A stretch of DNA of 64,000 nt from Microbacterium nymphoidis (GTDB taxonomy: Bacteria; Actinomycetota; Actinomycetes; Actinomycetales; Microbacteriaceae). A program made the position numbers and the translations under genes. Positions within the stretch are counted from its first letter, which is position 1; each line of letters begins with the position of its first letter. Of the stretch, positions 48,424 through 57,856 are shown in pieces. The stretch lies in NCBI RefSeq assembly GCF_021044885.1, contig NZ_JAJNOD010000001.1:806001-870000 (forward strand), given 5' to 3'. A model generated the notes under the pieces. It was not told the origin of the DNA and searched no databases. It saw nothing but the letters and a program-made list of their open reading frames with translations.

Positions 48424-51411
48424 TCACCCGTAGAACAGCTTCTCGAACACCCGGCGGGAGCGGCGGGTCGCGGCCAGGTAGTCCTCCTCCAGTTGCGAAG
48501 CTGATCTCGGCGGATACCCGAGCAGACGGGCGATCCCGTCCAGCTGGCGGCGGTCGACGGGCAGCACATCGCTGGTGCGCCCGGTGAGCAGCGTGTTCGC
48601 GGAGCGCAACCGGCTCGACAGCAGCCAGGCTGCCCGCAGACGCTCGGCGTTGGCATCGGTGACAATGCCTTCTGCCCGTGCCACCTCCAGTGCGTCGAGC
48701 GTCGAGGTGGTACGCAGGCCTGGCACGCGATGTGCGAACTGCAGCTGCCACAGCTGCACCAGCCACTCGACGTCGCTGAGGGATCCCGGGCCGAGCTTCA
48801 GGTGCCGCTTGCGATCGACGCCCTGCGGCAGTCTCTCGTTCTCGACGCGCGCCTTGATCCGCTTGATCTCCCGGACGGCTGCCGGGTCCGCCCGCTCGGG
48901 GTAGCGCACTTCGTCCGCCAGCGCGAAGAACGCATCGATCAGGTTGCGGCTGCCCGCGGCTCCCCGCGCCCGCAACAGCGCCTGAGCCTCCCAGGGATGC
49001 GACCAGCGCCCGTAGTACTCGCCGTACGCGTCGAGCGAGCGCGCCATCGGTCCGTTGCGCCCCTCGGGGCGCAGGTCCGCGTCCAGATCGAGAGGAACCC
49101 GCGGATCCTCACTCAGCCGGCGCAGCTCCGACACCAGTTTCAGCGAGAGCTGAGTGGCACGTTCGCCGGGCAGCCCCTGTGGGTCGTAGACGAACATGAT
49201 GTCGGCATCAGAGCCGAAGCCGAGCTCGCGTCCGCCGAAGCGGCCCATCGCGATCACGGAGAAGTCCAGCGATGCGTCCTCGATGGCCACGACTTCACGT
49301 CGGGCCGCCCGGAGGGTCGCCTGAATGGTCGCCTCCGTGATCGCGGTGAGGGACTCGGCCAGCTCCGTGATGGTGGTGACATCGAGCAGCGCGGCCATCG
49401 CGGTGCGCAGCAGCTCCCGCCGGCGCAGAGCGCGCACCGACTTCATCGCCTCCTCGCTCGTGCTGTGCCGGTCCTGGATGGCGCGTGCTTCGTCCAGGAG
49501 AGCCTGGCCCGAGCGCGGGCGCAGCAGTTCCGGGTTGTCCAGCCACGCGACCGACTCCGGAATCCACTCCATGAGCTCGCCCGCGTACCGTGAGGAGGTC
49601 AGCACGCGCGTCAGGTGCTCGGCGGCCTGGGACGAGTCGCGCAGCATGCGCAGGAACCAGGGCGTGTCGCCCAGCCGCTCCGAGATCCGCCGGAACGCGA
49701 GCAGCCCGTAGTCGGGGTCGATCCCCTCGCTGAACCAGCGGAGCATCACGGGCATCAGGTGCCGCTGGATGGTGGCCTTCCGGCTGAGCCCTGAGGTGAG
49801 CGCGCCGATGGTCCGCAGCGCTCCGGCAGGATCACGGAAGCCGATGGCAGCCAGACGGCTGTGTGCTTCATCGGCGGTGAGGGCACGTTCGTCGGCGCTG
49901 AGCCCCGCCACCGCGCTCAGCAGCGGCCGGTAGAACAGGCGTACGTGGATCTCCCGCACCTGCCGTCCCAGCTGCTCCCACATCGACTGGATCTCCTCGC
50001 CGGTCTCGGCGAGACGCGAAGCACGGGCGAGGAAGCGCAGGCCCTCGGCGGTGCGCGGCATGAGATGGGTGCGACGCAGACGATGCAGCTGCAGTCGGTG
50101 TTCCCACACCCGCAGCACGCGATAGTCGCGAGCGAACGCGGCGGCGTCCTCGCGGCCGATGTACCCTTCGGCCACGAGTGCGTCCAGGGCCGCGACGGTT
50201 CCGCGCTGACGCACGGCCGCGTCGCTCAGCCCGTGGACGAGCTGGAGGAGCTGCACCGTGAACTCGATGTCCCGGAGCCCCCCGGCGCCGAGCTTGAGCT
50301 GGTAGCCCTGGTCCTCGGCGGCGATGTGCTCCATGACGCGCTCACGCATCCGTTGCACGCTCTCGACGAAGTTCTCCCGCGCCGCGCTGCTCCACACCTG
50401 CGGTGCGAGCGCGGAGACGTAGTGTTCGCCCAGCTCCAGATCTCCGGCGATCGCACGAGCCTTCAGCAGCGCCTGGAACTCCCAGCTCTTCGCCCAGCGC
50501 TCGTAGTACGTGAGATGGGATTCGAGACTGCGCACGAGTGCGCCCTGCTTGCCCTCAGGGCGCAGGTTCGCATCGACCTCCCAGAGCGCCGGCTCCGCCT
50601 CGGTTCCGGACAGGCCGCGCATCGTCTCCACGGCCAGCCGCGTCGCGGCGTCGATCGCCCGGGGTTCGGAGATCACGTCCTCGTCGCTCGTGCCGCCGAC
50701 GAAGATGACATCGACGTCGCTGACGTAGTTGAGCTCACGGGCGCCGGTCTTTCCCATGCCGACGATCGCGAGCCGCGTCGCGGCGATCTGGTCATGGCTG
50801 AAGGCCGCGAACGATCCGCCGCTCACGCGGGTGCGAGCTACGGCAAGCGATGCTTCGAGGGCGGCGGCGGCCGCATCGGCCAGGGCTGCGGCGACGTCGT
50901 CGAGAACGGCGACAGCGTCGGGGGCCGCAAGATCGAAGGCGGCGATGCGAGCCAGCATGCGGCGGTAGCGGATTCGCAGGTCGATCCATGCTGACTCGTC
51001 GCCGCGAGCAGCGAACCCGTCGACAGCACCCACGGCGTCGAGCAGTTCGTCCCGCAGCTCATCGGCGGTGGGGAGCCGCTCGGGGACCTCGGCGAGACCG
51101 GCGAACTCCGCAGGCCTGCGGAACACGAAGTCGCTCAGCCCCTCCGAGGCACCGAGAACCCGCCAGAGCGCCTCGATCCGCTCCGGTGTGCGCGGAGCGC
51201 GGCGTGCGGCCTCAGGGTCACGACGCGCGACGCGCAGGAAGCCGCGGAGCGCGGCGTCCGCGTCCGCCGCGACGCCCGCGGATGCGGCGAGATCCACGGT
51301 GTCGATCCCGGTGAGCCGGGACAGCTCCGCCAGCGCGTCGCGCGCCTCGCTCAATTCGGTGAAGCCGCGTCGGGCCAGCTCCGTCAGTGACAGGACGCGT
51401 TCCCGCTCCAC
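48424..51411 (-). CDS. glnE: Bifunctional glutamine synthetase adenylyltransferase/deadenylase
   Basis: 995 residues, GTG at 51411. Two nucleotidyltransferase halves: the N-terminal one with LAIVGMGKTGARELNYVSDVDVIFV and the C-terminal one with SVIAMGRFGGRELGFGSDADIMFVYD, each with the Gly-rich and Asp-x-Asp pattern. The first is the deadenylylase half, the second the adenylylase half. PII-dependent domain between. It modifies Tyr402 of GlnA1 when nitrogen is plentiful. Seven bp from the glnA2 stop, so one operon. Confidence 0.96.
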   Translation of the reverse strand: MERERVLSLTELARRGFTELSEARDALAELSRLTGIDTVDLAASAGVAADADAALRGFLRVARRDPEAARRAPRTPERIEALWRVLGASEGLSDFVFRRPAEFAGLAEVPERLPTADELRDELLDAVGAVDGFAARGDESAWIDLRIRYRRMLARIAAFDLAAPDAVAVLDDVAAALADAAAAALEASLAVARTRVSGGSFAAFSHDQIAATRLAIVGMGKTGARELNYVSDVDVIFVGGTSDEDVISEPRAIDAATRLAVETMRGLSGTEAEPALWEVDANLRPEGKQGALVRSLESHLTYYERWAKSWEFQALLKARAIAGDLELGEHYVSALAPQVWSSAARENFVESVQRMRERVMEHIAAEDQGYQLKLGAGGLRDIEFTVQLLQLVHGLSDAAVRQRGTVAALDALVAEGYIGREDAAAFARDYRVLRVWEHRLQLHRLRRTHLMPRTAEGLRFLARASRLAETGEEIQSMWEQLGRQVREIHVRLFYRPLLSAVAGLSADERALTADEAHSRLAAIGFRDPAGALRTIGALTSGLSRKATIQRHLMPVMLRWFSEGIDPDYGLLAFRRISERLGDTPWFLRMLRDSSQAAEHLTRVLTSSRYAGELMEWIPESVAWLDNPELLRPRSGQALLDEARAIQDRHSTSEEAMKSVRALRRRELLRTAMAALLDVTTITELAESLTAITEATIQATLRAARREVVAIEDASLDFSVIAMGRFGGRELGFGSDADIMFVYDPQGLPGERATQLSLKLVSELRRLSEDPRVPLDLDADLRPEGRNGPMARSLDAYGEYYGRWSHPWEAQALLRARGAAGSRNLIDAFFALADEVRYPERADPAAVREIKRIKARVENERLPQGVDRKRHLKLGPGSLSDVEWLVQLWQLQFAHRVPGLRTTSTLDALEVARAEGIVTDANAERLRAAWLLSSRLRSANTLLTGRTSDVLPVDRRQLDGIARLLGYPPRSASQLEEDYLAATRRSRRVFEKLFYG

Positions 51412-51418
51412 AGCGGCC

Positions 51419-52759
51419 TCAGAGCATCTCGAGGTTGGTCTTCAGCTCGAACGGGGTGACCTGAGCGCGGTAGTCCGCCCATTCCTTGCGCTTGTTGTTC
51501 AGCACGTACTGGAAGACCTGCTCGCCGAGCGTCTCGGCGACCAGCTCCGACTCCTCCATGTACTCCAGCGCGTGATCCAGGCTCGCCGGCAGAGGCGAGT
51601 AGCCCAGCGCGCGCCGCTCCGCGTCCGTGAGCGACCAGACGTTGTCCTCGGCTTCAGGCGGAAGCTCGTACCCCTCCTCGATGCCCTTGAGGCCGGCCGC
51701 CAGCATCAGCGCGTACGCCAGATACGGATTGGCCGCCGAGTCCAGGGCGCGGTACTCGATGCGCGTGGACTGCGTCTTGTTCGGCTTGTACATGGGCACG
51801 CGGATCAGGGCGGAGCGGTTGTTGTGGCCCCAGCAGACGAAGCTCGGTGCCTCGTCGCCGCCCCACAGACGCTTGTAGGAGTTCACGAACTGATTCGTGA
51901 CGGCTGTGATCTCGTTCGCATGACGCAGCAGTCCCGCGATGAACTGGCGTCCGATGCGGGAGAGCTGGTACTGCGCACCCTCTTCGTAGAACGCGTTGGT
52001 GTCACCCTCGAACAGCGACATGTGCGTGTGCATGCCGGATCCCGGGTGGCCGGATAGAGGCTTCGGCATGAAGGTGGCGTACACGCCCTGCTCGATGGCC
52101 ACCTCCTTGATCACGGTGCGGAACGTCATGATGTTGTCCGCCGTGGCCAGCGCGTCGGCATAGCGCAGATCGATCTCGTTCTGGCCCGGGCCACCCTCGT
52201 GGTGGCTGTACTCCACCGAGATGCCGATGTCTTCCAGCATGCGCACGGAGCGGCGGCGGAAGTCGTGCGCTGTGCCACCGGGCACATTGTCGAAGTACCC
52301 TGCCGAGTCGACCGGCACGGGGATCCCGTCCGGGCCGAGCTGCGAGGACTTCAGCAGGTAGAACTCGATCTCCGGGTGGGTGTAGAAGGTGAAGCCGGCG
52401 TCCGCCGCCTTGGCCAGCGCACGCTTGAGCACATGACGCGGATCGGACACGGCGGGGCGGCCGTCCGGGGTGGTGAGGTCGCAGAACATCCGCGCGGTCG
52501 GGTCGGTCTCGCCCCGCCAGGGCAGGATCTGGAACGTCGCGGGGTCGGGCTGGGCGAGCAGATCGGACTCGTAGGTGCGGGTGAGCCCCTCGATGGCCGA
52601 TCCGTCGAAGCCCAGGCCCTCCGCGAAGGCACCCTCGACCTCGGCGGGCGCCAGGGCGACGGACTTCAGCGTTCCGGTCACGTCGGTGAACCACAGGCGG
52701 ACGAATTTGACTCCGCGCTCCTCGATGGTGCGAAGAACGAAGTCGCGCTGCTTGTCCAT
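51419..52759 (-). CDS. glnA2: Second glutamine-synthetase-family protein (GlnA2)
   Basis: 446 residues, ATG 52759. Glutamine synthetase motifs are present: VRLWFTDVTGTLKSVALAP, FDGSAIEGLTRTYESD, EIEFYLLKSS, HHEGGPGQNEIDLRY, SGMHTHMSLFEG, KRLWGGDEAPSFVCWGHNNRSALIRVP. The adenylylation motif of GlnA1 is absent (PEAEDNVWSLTDAERRALG instead), so GlnE should not modify it. In actinobacteria this alpha-like paralogue sits upstream of glnE. Some relatives are gamma-glutamylpolyamine synthetases, so the exact substrate is uncertain. Confidence 0.92.
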   Translation of the reverse strand: MDKQRDFVLRTIEERGVKFVRLWFTDVTGTLKSVALAPAEVEGAFAEGLGFDGSAIEGLTRTYESDLLAQPDPATFQILPWRGETDPTARMFCDLTTPDGRPAVSDPRHVLKRALAKAADAGFTFYTHPEIEFYLLKSSQLGPDGIPVPVDSAGYFDNVPGGTAHDFRRRSVRMLEDIGISVEYSHHEGGPGQNEIDLRYADALATADNIMTFRTVIKEVAIEQGVYATFMPKPLSGHPGSGMHTHMSLFEGDTNAFYEEGAQYQLSRIGRQFIAGLLRHANEITAVTNQFVNSYKRLWGGDEAPSFVCWGHNNRSALIRVPMYKPNKTQSTRIEYRALDSAANPYLAYALMLAAGLKGIEEGYELPPEAEDNVWSLTDAERRALGYSPLPASLDHALEYMEESELVAETLGEQVFQYVLNNKRKEWADYRAQVTPFELKTNLEML

Positions 52760-52832
52760 TCAGATCCTCTCCTGGCCTCGTGTCAGACTACTGGGCCGCC
52801 GCCCGCTCACGCCTCGTTCGCGACGCGGGGGT

Positions 52833-53048
52833 TCATGAACCCCAGGAGTCCTCCTGGGCCTCATCCTCGGCCCACGCACGCGAACGGGCCTGCAGGACCT
52901 CGGGGGCGTTCGCGGCTTCGGCCGCGGAGCGGAACGGCCCGATGCGGTCGTATCCGGGCGATTCCATGCCCTCCTCGACAGCACCTGTCTTCGGGTTGAA
53001 CCAGAACGTGCCGGCTTCGGCGGGATCGGGCAGATTCGTCTCGGACAT
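52833..53048 (-). CDS. Small SPOR-like hypothetical protein
   Basis: 71 residues, ATG 53048 with AGGAGG upstream. The pattern EAGTFWFNPKTGAVEEGMESPGYDRIGPFRSAAEAANAPEVLQARSRAWAEDEA is a conserved actinobacterial small protein that databases usually label SPOR domain-containing. It is soluble, acidic, with no signal peptide, so peptidoglycan binding is doubtful. Located between glnA2 and ppgK. Confidence 0.85.
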   Translation of the reverse strand: MSETNLPDPAEAGTFWFNPKTGAVEEGMESPGYDRIGPFRSAAEAANAPEVLQARSRAWAEDEAQEDSWGS

Positions 53049-53135
53049 GGGTCCTCCTTCGTCACGTTCAGCCTACGGTCGGGCACCCCCGCGCGACCAG
53101 CATCGTGCGGCGCGTCACGCCAGTAGGCTGAACGC

Positions 53136-53891
53136 ATGACTACTTCGCGTGCGATCGGTGTCGATATCGGCGGCACCGGCATCAAGGCCGGCATCGTGGA
53201 CCTGGAGAAGGGGGAGCTCATCTCGTCGCGCGTTCGCGTATCCACTCCCGAGGGTGCCGAGCCGAAGGACGTGCTCGCCGCGGTCCAGCAGGTGCTCGAG
53301 ACGCTCGAGGTCGCCGATTCCGACCTCCCGCTCGGCGTTGCCTTCCCGGCCATCGTGAAGCGCGGCATGACGCTCTCAGCCGCCAACATCTCACCGCTGT
53401 GGGTCGATTTCGAGGCGGAGAAGTTCTTCGAGAGCGGGCTCGGACGCGACATCACCTTCGTGAACGACGCCGATGCCGCCGGGGTGGCGGAGGTGCGTCA
53501 CGGTGCAGCGCGCGGCCAGCAGGGACTCACGATCCTCACCACGCTGGGCACCGGCGTCGGCTCGGCGTTCCTCTACGACGGCGTGCTGATCCCGAACACG
53601 GAACTCGGTCACCTCAAGCGCAAGGAGAAGTCCATCGAGAAGTGGATGGCGTACTCGGCGAAAGAGCGTGACGAGCTGTCCTGGAAGCAGTGGGCCAAGC
53701 GGCTGCAGGAGTTCTACGCGCACGTCGAGTTCATCTTCTCCCCCGACCTGTTCGTGGTGGGCGGTGGTGTCTCCAAGCACCCGGACGAGTTCCTGCCGCT
53801 GCTGGATCTGAAGACCCCGATCGTCCCGGCCGTGCACCGCAACGCCGCGGGGATCATCGGCGCGGCGAGCCTCGCGGGCGACGGCCACTGA
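53136..53891 (+). CDS. ppgK: Polyphosphate glucokinase
   Basis: 251 residues, ATG 53136. ROK/ASKHA kinase: phosphate-1 motif GVDIGGTGIKAGIVDLEKG, phosphate-2 motif [15 protein letters not shown], catalytic Asp in FVNDADAAGVAEVRHG, and the actinobacterial PPGK pattern NTELGHLKRKEKSIEKWMAYSAKE. It phosphorylates glucose with polyphosphate (and ATP). Followed by a small hairpin and then rnpB on the other strand. Confidence 0.95.
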   Translation: MTTSRAIGVDIGGTGIKAGIVDLEKGELISSRVRVSTPEGAEPKDVLAAVQQVLETLEVADSDLPLGVAFPAIVKRGMTLSAANISPLWVDFEAEKFFESGLGRDITFVNDADAAGVAEVRHGAARGQQGLTILTTLGTGVGSAFLYDGVLIPNTELGHLKRKEKSIEKWMAYSAKERDELSWKQWAKRLQEFYAHVEFIFSPDLFVVGGGVSKHPDEFLPLLDLKTPIVPAVHRNAAGIIGAASLAGDGH

Positions 53892-53905
53892 GATCACCCC
53901 CGGCA

Positions 53906-53935
53906 GGAGGGCTCCGTCGCCAGGCGGGGCCCTCC
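53906..53935 (+). terminator. Weak hairpin after ppgK
   Basis: 7-bp arms GGAGGGC (53906-53912) and GCCCTCC (53929-53935), with TCGTCT following. Position fits termination of ppgK. Confidence 0.45.
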
Positions 53936-53987
53936 GTCGTCTCCCGGGGATGCACGCTCTGCGCCCGCGGGGCGTCCGGTGGGGTGA

Positions 53988-54345
53988 ACGGGCCGGCCGA
54001 TACGCCGGGTTCTGTCCGGTGACGAATCACCGTGACGGCCATCTCTCTCGGCGACACGTTGCCGTGCCGCTCCAGCGACCTACCCGAGGACTCGGCGAGC
54101 CGCGTCAGCATCCTCTGTCTGGTCTTGCTCCGGGTGAGGTTTACCGAGCAGATCGTGTCACCACGATCCCTGGTGGTCTCTTACGCCACCCTTTCACCCT
54201 TACCGGGACGAATCCCGGCGGTCTTCTCTCTGTGGCACTGTCTCGCGGATTACTCCGGGTGGGTGTTACCCACCACCCTGCTCTGTGGAGCCCGGACGTT
54301 CCTCGGTGCGGTTTCCCGCCACGCGACCGTCTGGCCGACCCATTC
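53988..54345 (-). ncRNA. rnpB: RNase P RNA, type A
   Basis: Catalytic RNA that trims tRNA 5' ends. On the minus strand the conserved 5' core GAGGAACGTCCGGGCTCC and, later, GGTAAACCTCACCCGGAGCAAGACC are present, then ACAGAACCCGGCGTATCGGC at the 3' end. P1 is formed by 54341-54333 pairing with 53998-53990 (one G-U). Ends are approximate to a few bases. Open frames across this stretch are not real genes. Confidence 0.93.
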
Positions 54346-54371
54346 GCCTCCAGTCTACGCCGGGCGCCCCG

Positions 54372-56087
54372 CTACTTCGACGCGTCCTCGCCGATGCGCA
54401 GGTCGAGTCGGAAATCGAGCGGGAAGTCGCCGAACAGCAGACGTCCCGCGGCGTCGGCAGCATCGCGGACGACCTGAGCGGCCGCATCGGCGAGGGGCGT
54501 CGGAACGTGCAGCATCACCTCGTCGTGCAGGAAGAATGCCAGGTGAGCGCGGGAGGCGAACACCGGGCCGGAGGCCGGCGCGGCCTGATGGAGCCCGACG
54601 CCCGGAAGCTTGTCCAGACGGGTGCGGATCTCCGCCAGCCAGACCAGCGCCCACTCGGCAGCGGTTCCCTGGACGACGAAGTTGCGCGTGAACCGTCCGC
54701 GATCCTTCGCCCATCGGCGAGCCCGCTCCTCGTCGCTGCCGCGGGCATCGGCATCCGACGCGCGGCGCTGAACACCGACCCAGTCCTCACCGGGTTCCGG
54801 CGAGGTCCGGCCGAGCAGGGTAGACACGCGTCCACCGTCTTCGCCCATGCGCGCGGCGTTGTCGACGAGGGCCATCGCCCGGGGAAAGGCACGGCGCAGG
54901 CGCGGCACCAGGCGGCCCGCTTCTCCGGTCGTCGAGCCGTACATCGCCCCGAGCACGGCGATCTTCGCCTCCTGCCGTGTTGCCACCACACCGGCTTCCA
55001 CCAAACCCGTGTAGAGATCGCGCCCTCGCGCGGCCTCCGCCATGGCTCGGTCCCCCGACAGCGCGGCCAGTACCCGTGGCTCCAGCTGCGAGACATCCGC
55101 GAGCACGAGCGACCAGCCGGGATCGGGCCGGACGGCGGGGCGGAGCTGCCGGGGCAGCTGGAGAGCACCGCCTCCGGCGGATGCCCAGCGCCCGGTGACC
55201 ACCCCACCGGGGATGTAGACGGGACGGAACCGCCCGTCGTGCACCCACTCCGCCAGCCAGGCCCGGCCGTTGGCACTCTGCAGGCGAGTGATCCGGCGGT
55301 ACTCCAGCAGAGGAGCGATAGCGGGGTGGTCGACCTCCGCCAGCTCCCATTTGCTGGTGGACTCGACGAGGATGCCCGCCCGGTGCAGGCCGCGCAGCAG
55401 CTTCGGCTGGCTGTCGAGACTCAGCGCCGGATCCCCGAGCATCTCACGCACCTGCGCCCCCAGTTCGGCGATGCGGCGCGGCGTGCCCGTCGCGTCGCGT
55501 GATCCGAGCTCGTCGTCGAGGATCGCCTCATGTGTGGGTACGTGCCAGGGAAGGCCGGCAGCACGCAGCTCCGCCGCGATGAGAGCACCCGCGGACTCGG
55601 CCACCGTGAGCAACCGCAGGCGGCCGTCCACGCTGTCGAGCAGGGCGCGTTGCCGGCCGAACTCCGCGAGGGCCTCATCGATCCCGTGGGGCACACCACG
55701 AGCAGCGTCGTCGAGGTCGAACAGCGCGTCCGCGCGCGGTGCCTCGATGTCGACCGGCGCGTCCCACCCTGACGGTGCGCGAAGCCGTTGCGCGGCGGCA
55801 TCGGCGGCGGGCACCAGGATCGAATCGCGCAGGATCGCATGGCACAGCCGCAGATCCAGACACCGCTGCACGCGCACTCCCGCCGCCAGCAGCTCGGGAT
55901 ACCAGTGCGCGGTGTCGCTCCACACCCAGCGGGGGCGGGCGGACAGCTCGCGCTCCGCGACCCACTGCGGCAGCGCGGCACGCGTGAGGACGATCCGATC
56001 GATCTCGTCCTGGTTGCGGAGAGAGACCTCCACCGTGTCTCCGCGCGAGCCGATCACGGCCCAGGACGCGCCGGCGGGTGCCGTCAT
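54372..56087 (-). CDS. PolI-like bifunctional 3'-5' exonuclease/DNA polymerase
   Basis: 571 residues, ATG 56087. Family A polymerase domain: motif A LVLADVSQLEPRVLAALSGD, motif B KIAVLGAMYGSTTGEAGRL (O-helix Lys...Tyr-Gly) and motif C FFLHDEVMLHVP. The N-terminal ~200 residues replace the 5'-nuclease of PolI with an exonuclease-like fold. Shorter than PolA (about 880 aa), so this is the second actinobacterial PolI paralogue, of unclear role in repair. Last gene of the satD-to-polymerase run (16 bp after the zinc-ribbon gene). Confidence 0.88.
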   Translation of the reverse strand: MTAPAGASWAVIGSRGDTVEVSLRNQDEIDRIVLTRAALPQWVAERELSARPRWVWSDTAHWYPELLAAGVRVQRCLDLRLCHAILRDSILVPAADAAAQRLRAPSGWDAPVDIEAPRADALFDLDDAARGVPHGIDEALAEFGRQRALLDSVDGRLRLLTVAESAGALIAAELRAAGLPWHVPTHEAILDDELGSRDATGTPRRIAELGAQVREMLGDPALSLDSQPKLLRGLHRAGILVESTSKWELAEVDHPAIAPLLEYRRITRLQSANGRAWLAEWVHDGRFRPVYIPGGVVTGRWASAGGGALQLPRQLRPAVRPDPGWSLVLADVSQLEPRVLAALSGDRAMAEAARGRDLYTGLVEAGVVATRQEAKIAVLGAMYGSTTGEAGRLVPRLRRAFPRAMALVDNAARMGEDGGRVSTLLGRTSPEPGEDWVGVQRRASDADARGSDEERARRWAKDRGRFTRNFVVQGTAAEWALVWLAEIRTRLDKLPGVGLHQAAPASGPVFASRAHLAFFLHDEVMLHVPTPLADAAAQVVRDAADAAGRLLFGDFPLDFRLDLRIGEDASK

Positions 56088-56103
56088 CGGCGCAGGCGCG
56101 TGA

Positions 56104-56832
56104 TCACAGCCCCGACTCGTCAGTGCGGACGAGGATGGCCCCGCACTGCGGGCAGAAGACGACCTCGTCCGCCGCTGCGGCCGCCACCTCAGCAAGGTCG
56201 CTGCCGGAGAGTTCCATGCGGCACGCTTCACACATGCGCGCGCGCAGCAGGCCCGCTCCGTTGCCGGTGCGAGCGAGGCGCTCGTACTGGGCGAGCAGTG
56301 CCTCCGGCACCGTCCCGGTCACGGCCTCGCGATCGCGACGCAGCTGCTCCGCCGCGGTCGTCGCGTCCGCAACCTGGGCCTTCGCCTCCGCCGTGAGGCG
56401 GGATCCCTCCGCGTTCGTCTCGGCGATGAGCGCCTCCTGCTCGGCCACGCCTGCCTCCGCGGCCTCGAGCTTCTCCATCGCTTCCAGCTCCGCGTCCTCC
56501 AGGTCGCTGAGGCGCTTGGCGAGGCTTGCGATCTCGTTCTCGAGCGCAACAGCCTCCTTGGCGGACGCTCCGGCCAGACGGTCCGTGTCGCGCTCACGGC
56601 GCGCCCGGGCGGTGGCGACATCGGACTCGATGCGTCCGATCTCCGTCTTGAGATCATCCCGGACGCCGATGCGCTGCATGAGCTCCTGCGTCTGCGTGGC
56701 CCGCTGCGAGGCGAGCTCAGCGATCCGCGACGCATGCGCGGGATTCGCTCGCTGGTGCTCAGCGTGCTTCAGGCGACGGTCGATGTCCGCCACGTCGAGG
56801 AGGATGCGCTGGTCTGCCTGGCTCGCTTTCAC
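56104..56832 (-). CDS. Coiled-coil zinc-ribbon protein (C4-type, DUF164/CT398-like)
   Basis: 242 residues, GTG 56832. A long antiparallel coiled coil (residues ~1-180) is followed by a four-cysteine ribbon (MCEACRMELSG ... FCPQCGAILVR). The family (CT398/HP0958-like) binds nucleic acid or flagellar mRNAs in some bacteria; in actinobacteria its role is unknown. It is often next to RNase H or polymerase genes. Confidence 0.9.
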   Translation of the reverse strand: MKASQADQRILLDVADIDRRLKHAEHQRANPAHASRIAELASQRATQTQELMQRIGVRDDLKTEIGRIESDVATARARRERDTDRLAGASAKEAVALENEIASLAKRLSDLEDAELEAMEKLEAAEAGVAEQEALIAETNAEGSRLTAEAKAQVADATTAAEQLRRDREAVTGTVPEALLAQYERLARTGNGAGLLRARMCEACRMELSGSDLAEVAAAAADEVVFCPQCGAILVRTDESGL

Positions 56833-56881
56833 TCCACCAATCTACCGTGCGCGCGCGGCTCTCACCCGTCGGCGGAGCTGC

Positions 56882-57856
56882 TCAGTCGATGTCGAGGAAG
56901 CCGAGCACCGCACCGCAGTGGAGGCACCGGAACCCGAACACGGCGAAGCCGGCCTGCTGCTGCGCGACCAGCTCGATCGCCTCCGCCGTGACGCCCAGCG
57001 CGTCACGGCGCTCGGGCGCAAGCAGACGCAGCCCCTCGGCATCGAGTTCTCCGATGAATGCGGCTGCGTCATCGCAGTGCGACTGCCATTCCTCGGGTTG
57101 ATAGGTGGCGAAGCCCGGCGTCCGGGTGGCCACGTCATGCTGGACGTCAGGGGCGATGCCCGCCTCATCCAGGGCCCACGTGTCGACGAAACGCGCTCCC
57201 GCGCGAGCCGCTGAGCCGTCCGCGATGCACCACGGGCAGATATGAGCGAACTCGGCGCGACCGTACGGGCGCGGGACATACTCCCAGCCGCGGCGCCGCT
57301 CACAGCATGAGCATGCATTCGGCGAGCGTCGAACGGATCCGGTCGCCACCGGGTCGGGGTGGTAGCGGAATGCGGGCAGTTCCTCTCCCGTATCGAAGGT
57401 CGTCGGGTCAGGCGCGAGCTCGTCCACGCCCAGGCCCAGCGATTCGATGGGCGCGAACTGCATCTGCCGGTACAGGGTCATGCCCAGTCGCCCCCTGTTG
57501 TCCGGGTCCGGGAGCAGGGCCAGTCGCTCCACCTCACTCCAGCCGACACCGATGACCACGGCGTCGGATGGGAACGGCCGGCCCGGCTCCGGCTCTCCGA
57601 AGCCGGGAGCCGAGACGCGATCGACGGCGCGGGCGATGGCCGTCGCACGGGCGATGTCCTCGGCCGTGCGCATCATCCGCTTGCGATCGCCATCGTCTCG
57701 CACCGGCAACATCCGCCAGCGACGACCGGTCGTTCCGGCCGAGTCGTCGAGGATGAAACCGTTCTCGGAGAGGAGTCGCTCTCGCAGCCACTCCGGGAGG
57801 CGGGCACCCACCGAAGCCTCCACCCGGACGATGTCCTGCTCACGCGCCCCGCTCAC
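56882..57856 (-). CDS. SMI1/KNR4 domain fused to CbrC family domain
   Basis: 324 residues, GTG 57856 overlapping the upstream stop (GTGA). The N-terminus (VEASVGARLPEWLRERLLSENGFIL ... LPVRDDGD ... VIGVGWSEVERLALLPDPDNRGRL) fits an SMI1/KNR4 immunity domain. The C-terminal part (LPAFRYHPDPVATGSVRRSPNACSCCERRRGWEY ... HICPWCIADGSAA) is a CbrC/UPF0167 domain with CSCCERR and CPWC cysteines. SMI1/KNR4 proteins often neutralise contact-dependent toxins, and CbrC is tied to colicin resistance. The fusion suggests a toxin immunity role (inference). Confidence 0.82.
   Translation of the reverse strand: MSGAREQDIVRVEASVGARLPEWLRERLLSENGFILDDSAGTTGRRWRMLPVRDDGDRKRMMRTAEDIARATAIARAVDRVSAPGFGEPEPGRPFPSDAVVIGVGWSEVERLALLPDPDNRGRLGMTLYRQMQFAPIESLGLGVDELAPDPTTFDTGEELPAFRYHPDPVATGSVRRSPNACSCCERRRGWEYVPRPYGRAEFAHICPWCIADGSAARAGARFVDTWALDEAGIAPDVQHDVATRTPGFATYQPEEWQSHCDDAAAFIGELDAEGLRLLAPERRDALGVTAEAIELVAQQQAGFAVFGFRCLHCGAVLGFLDID

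Noticed and set aside
54285-55502. 405-codon plus-strand frame from rnpB into the polymerase gene
   Set aside because: It overlaps RNase P RNA and runs antisense to a well-supported family A polymerase.
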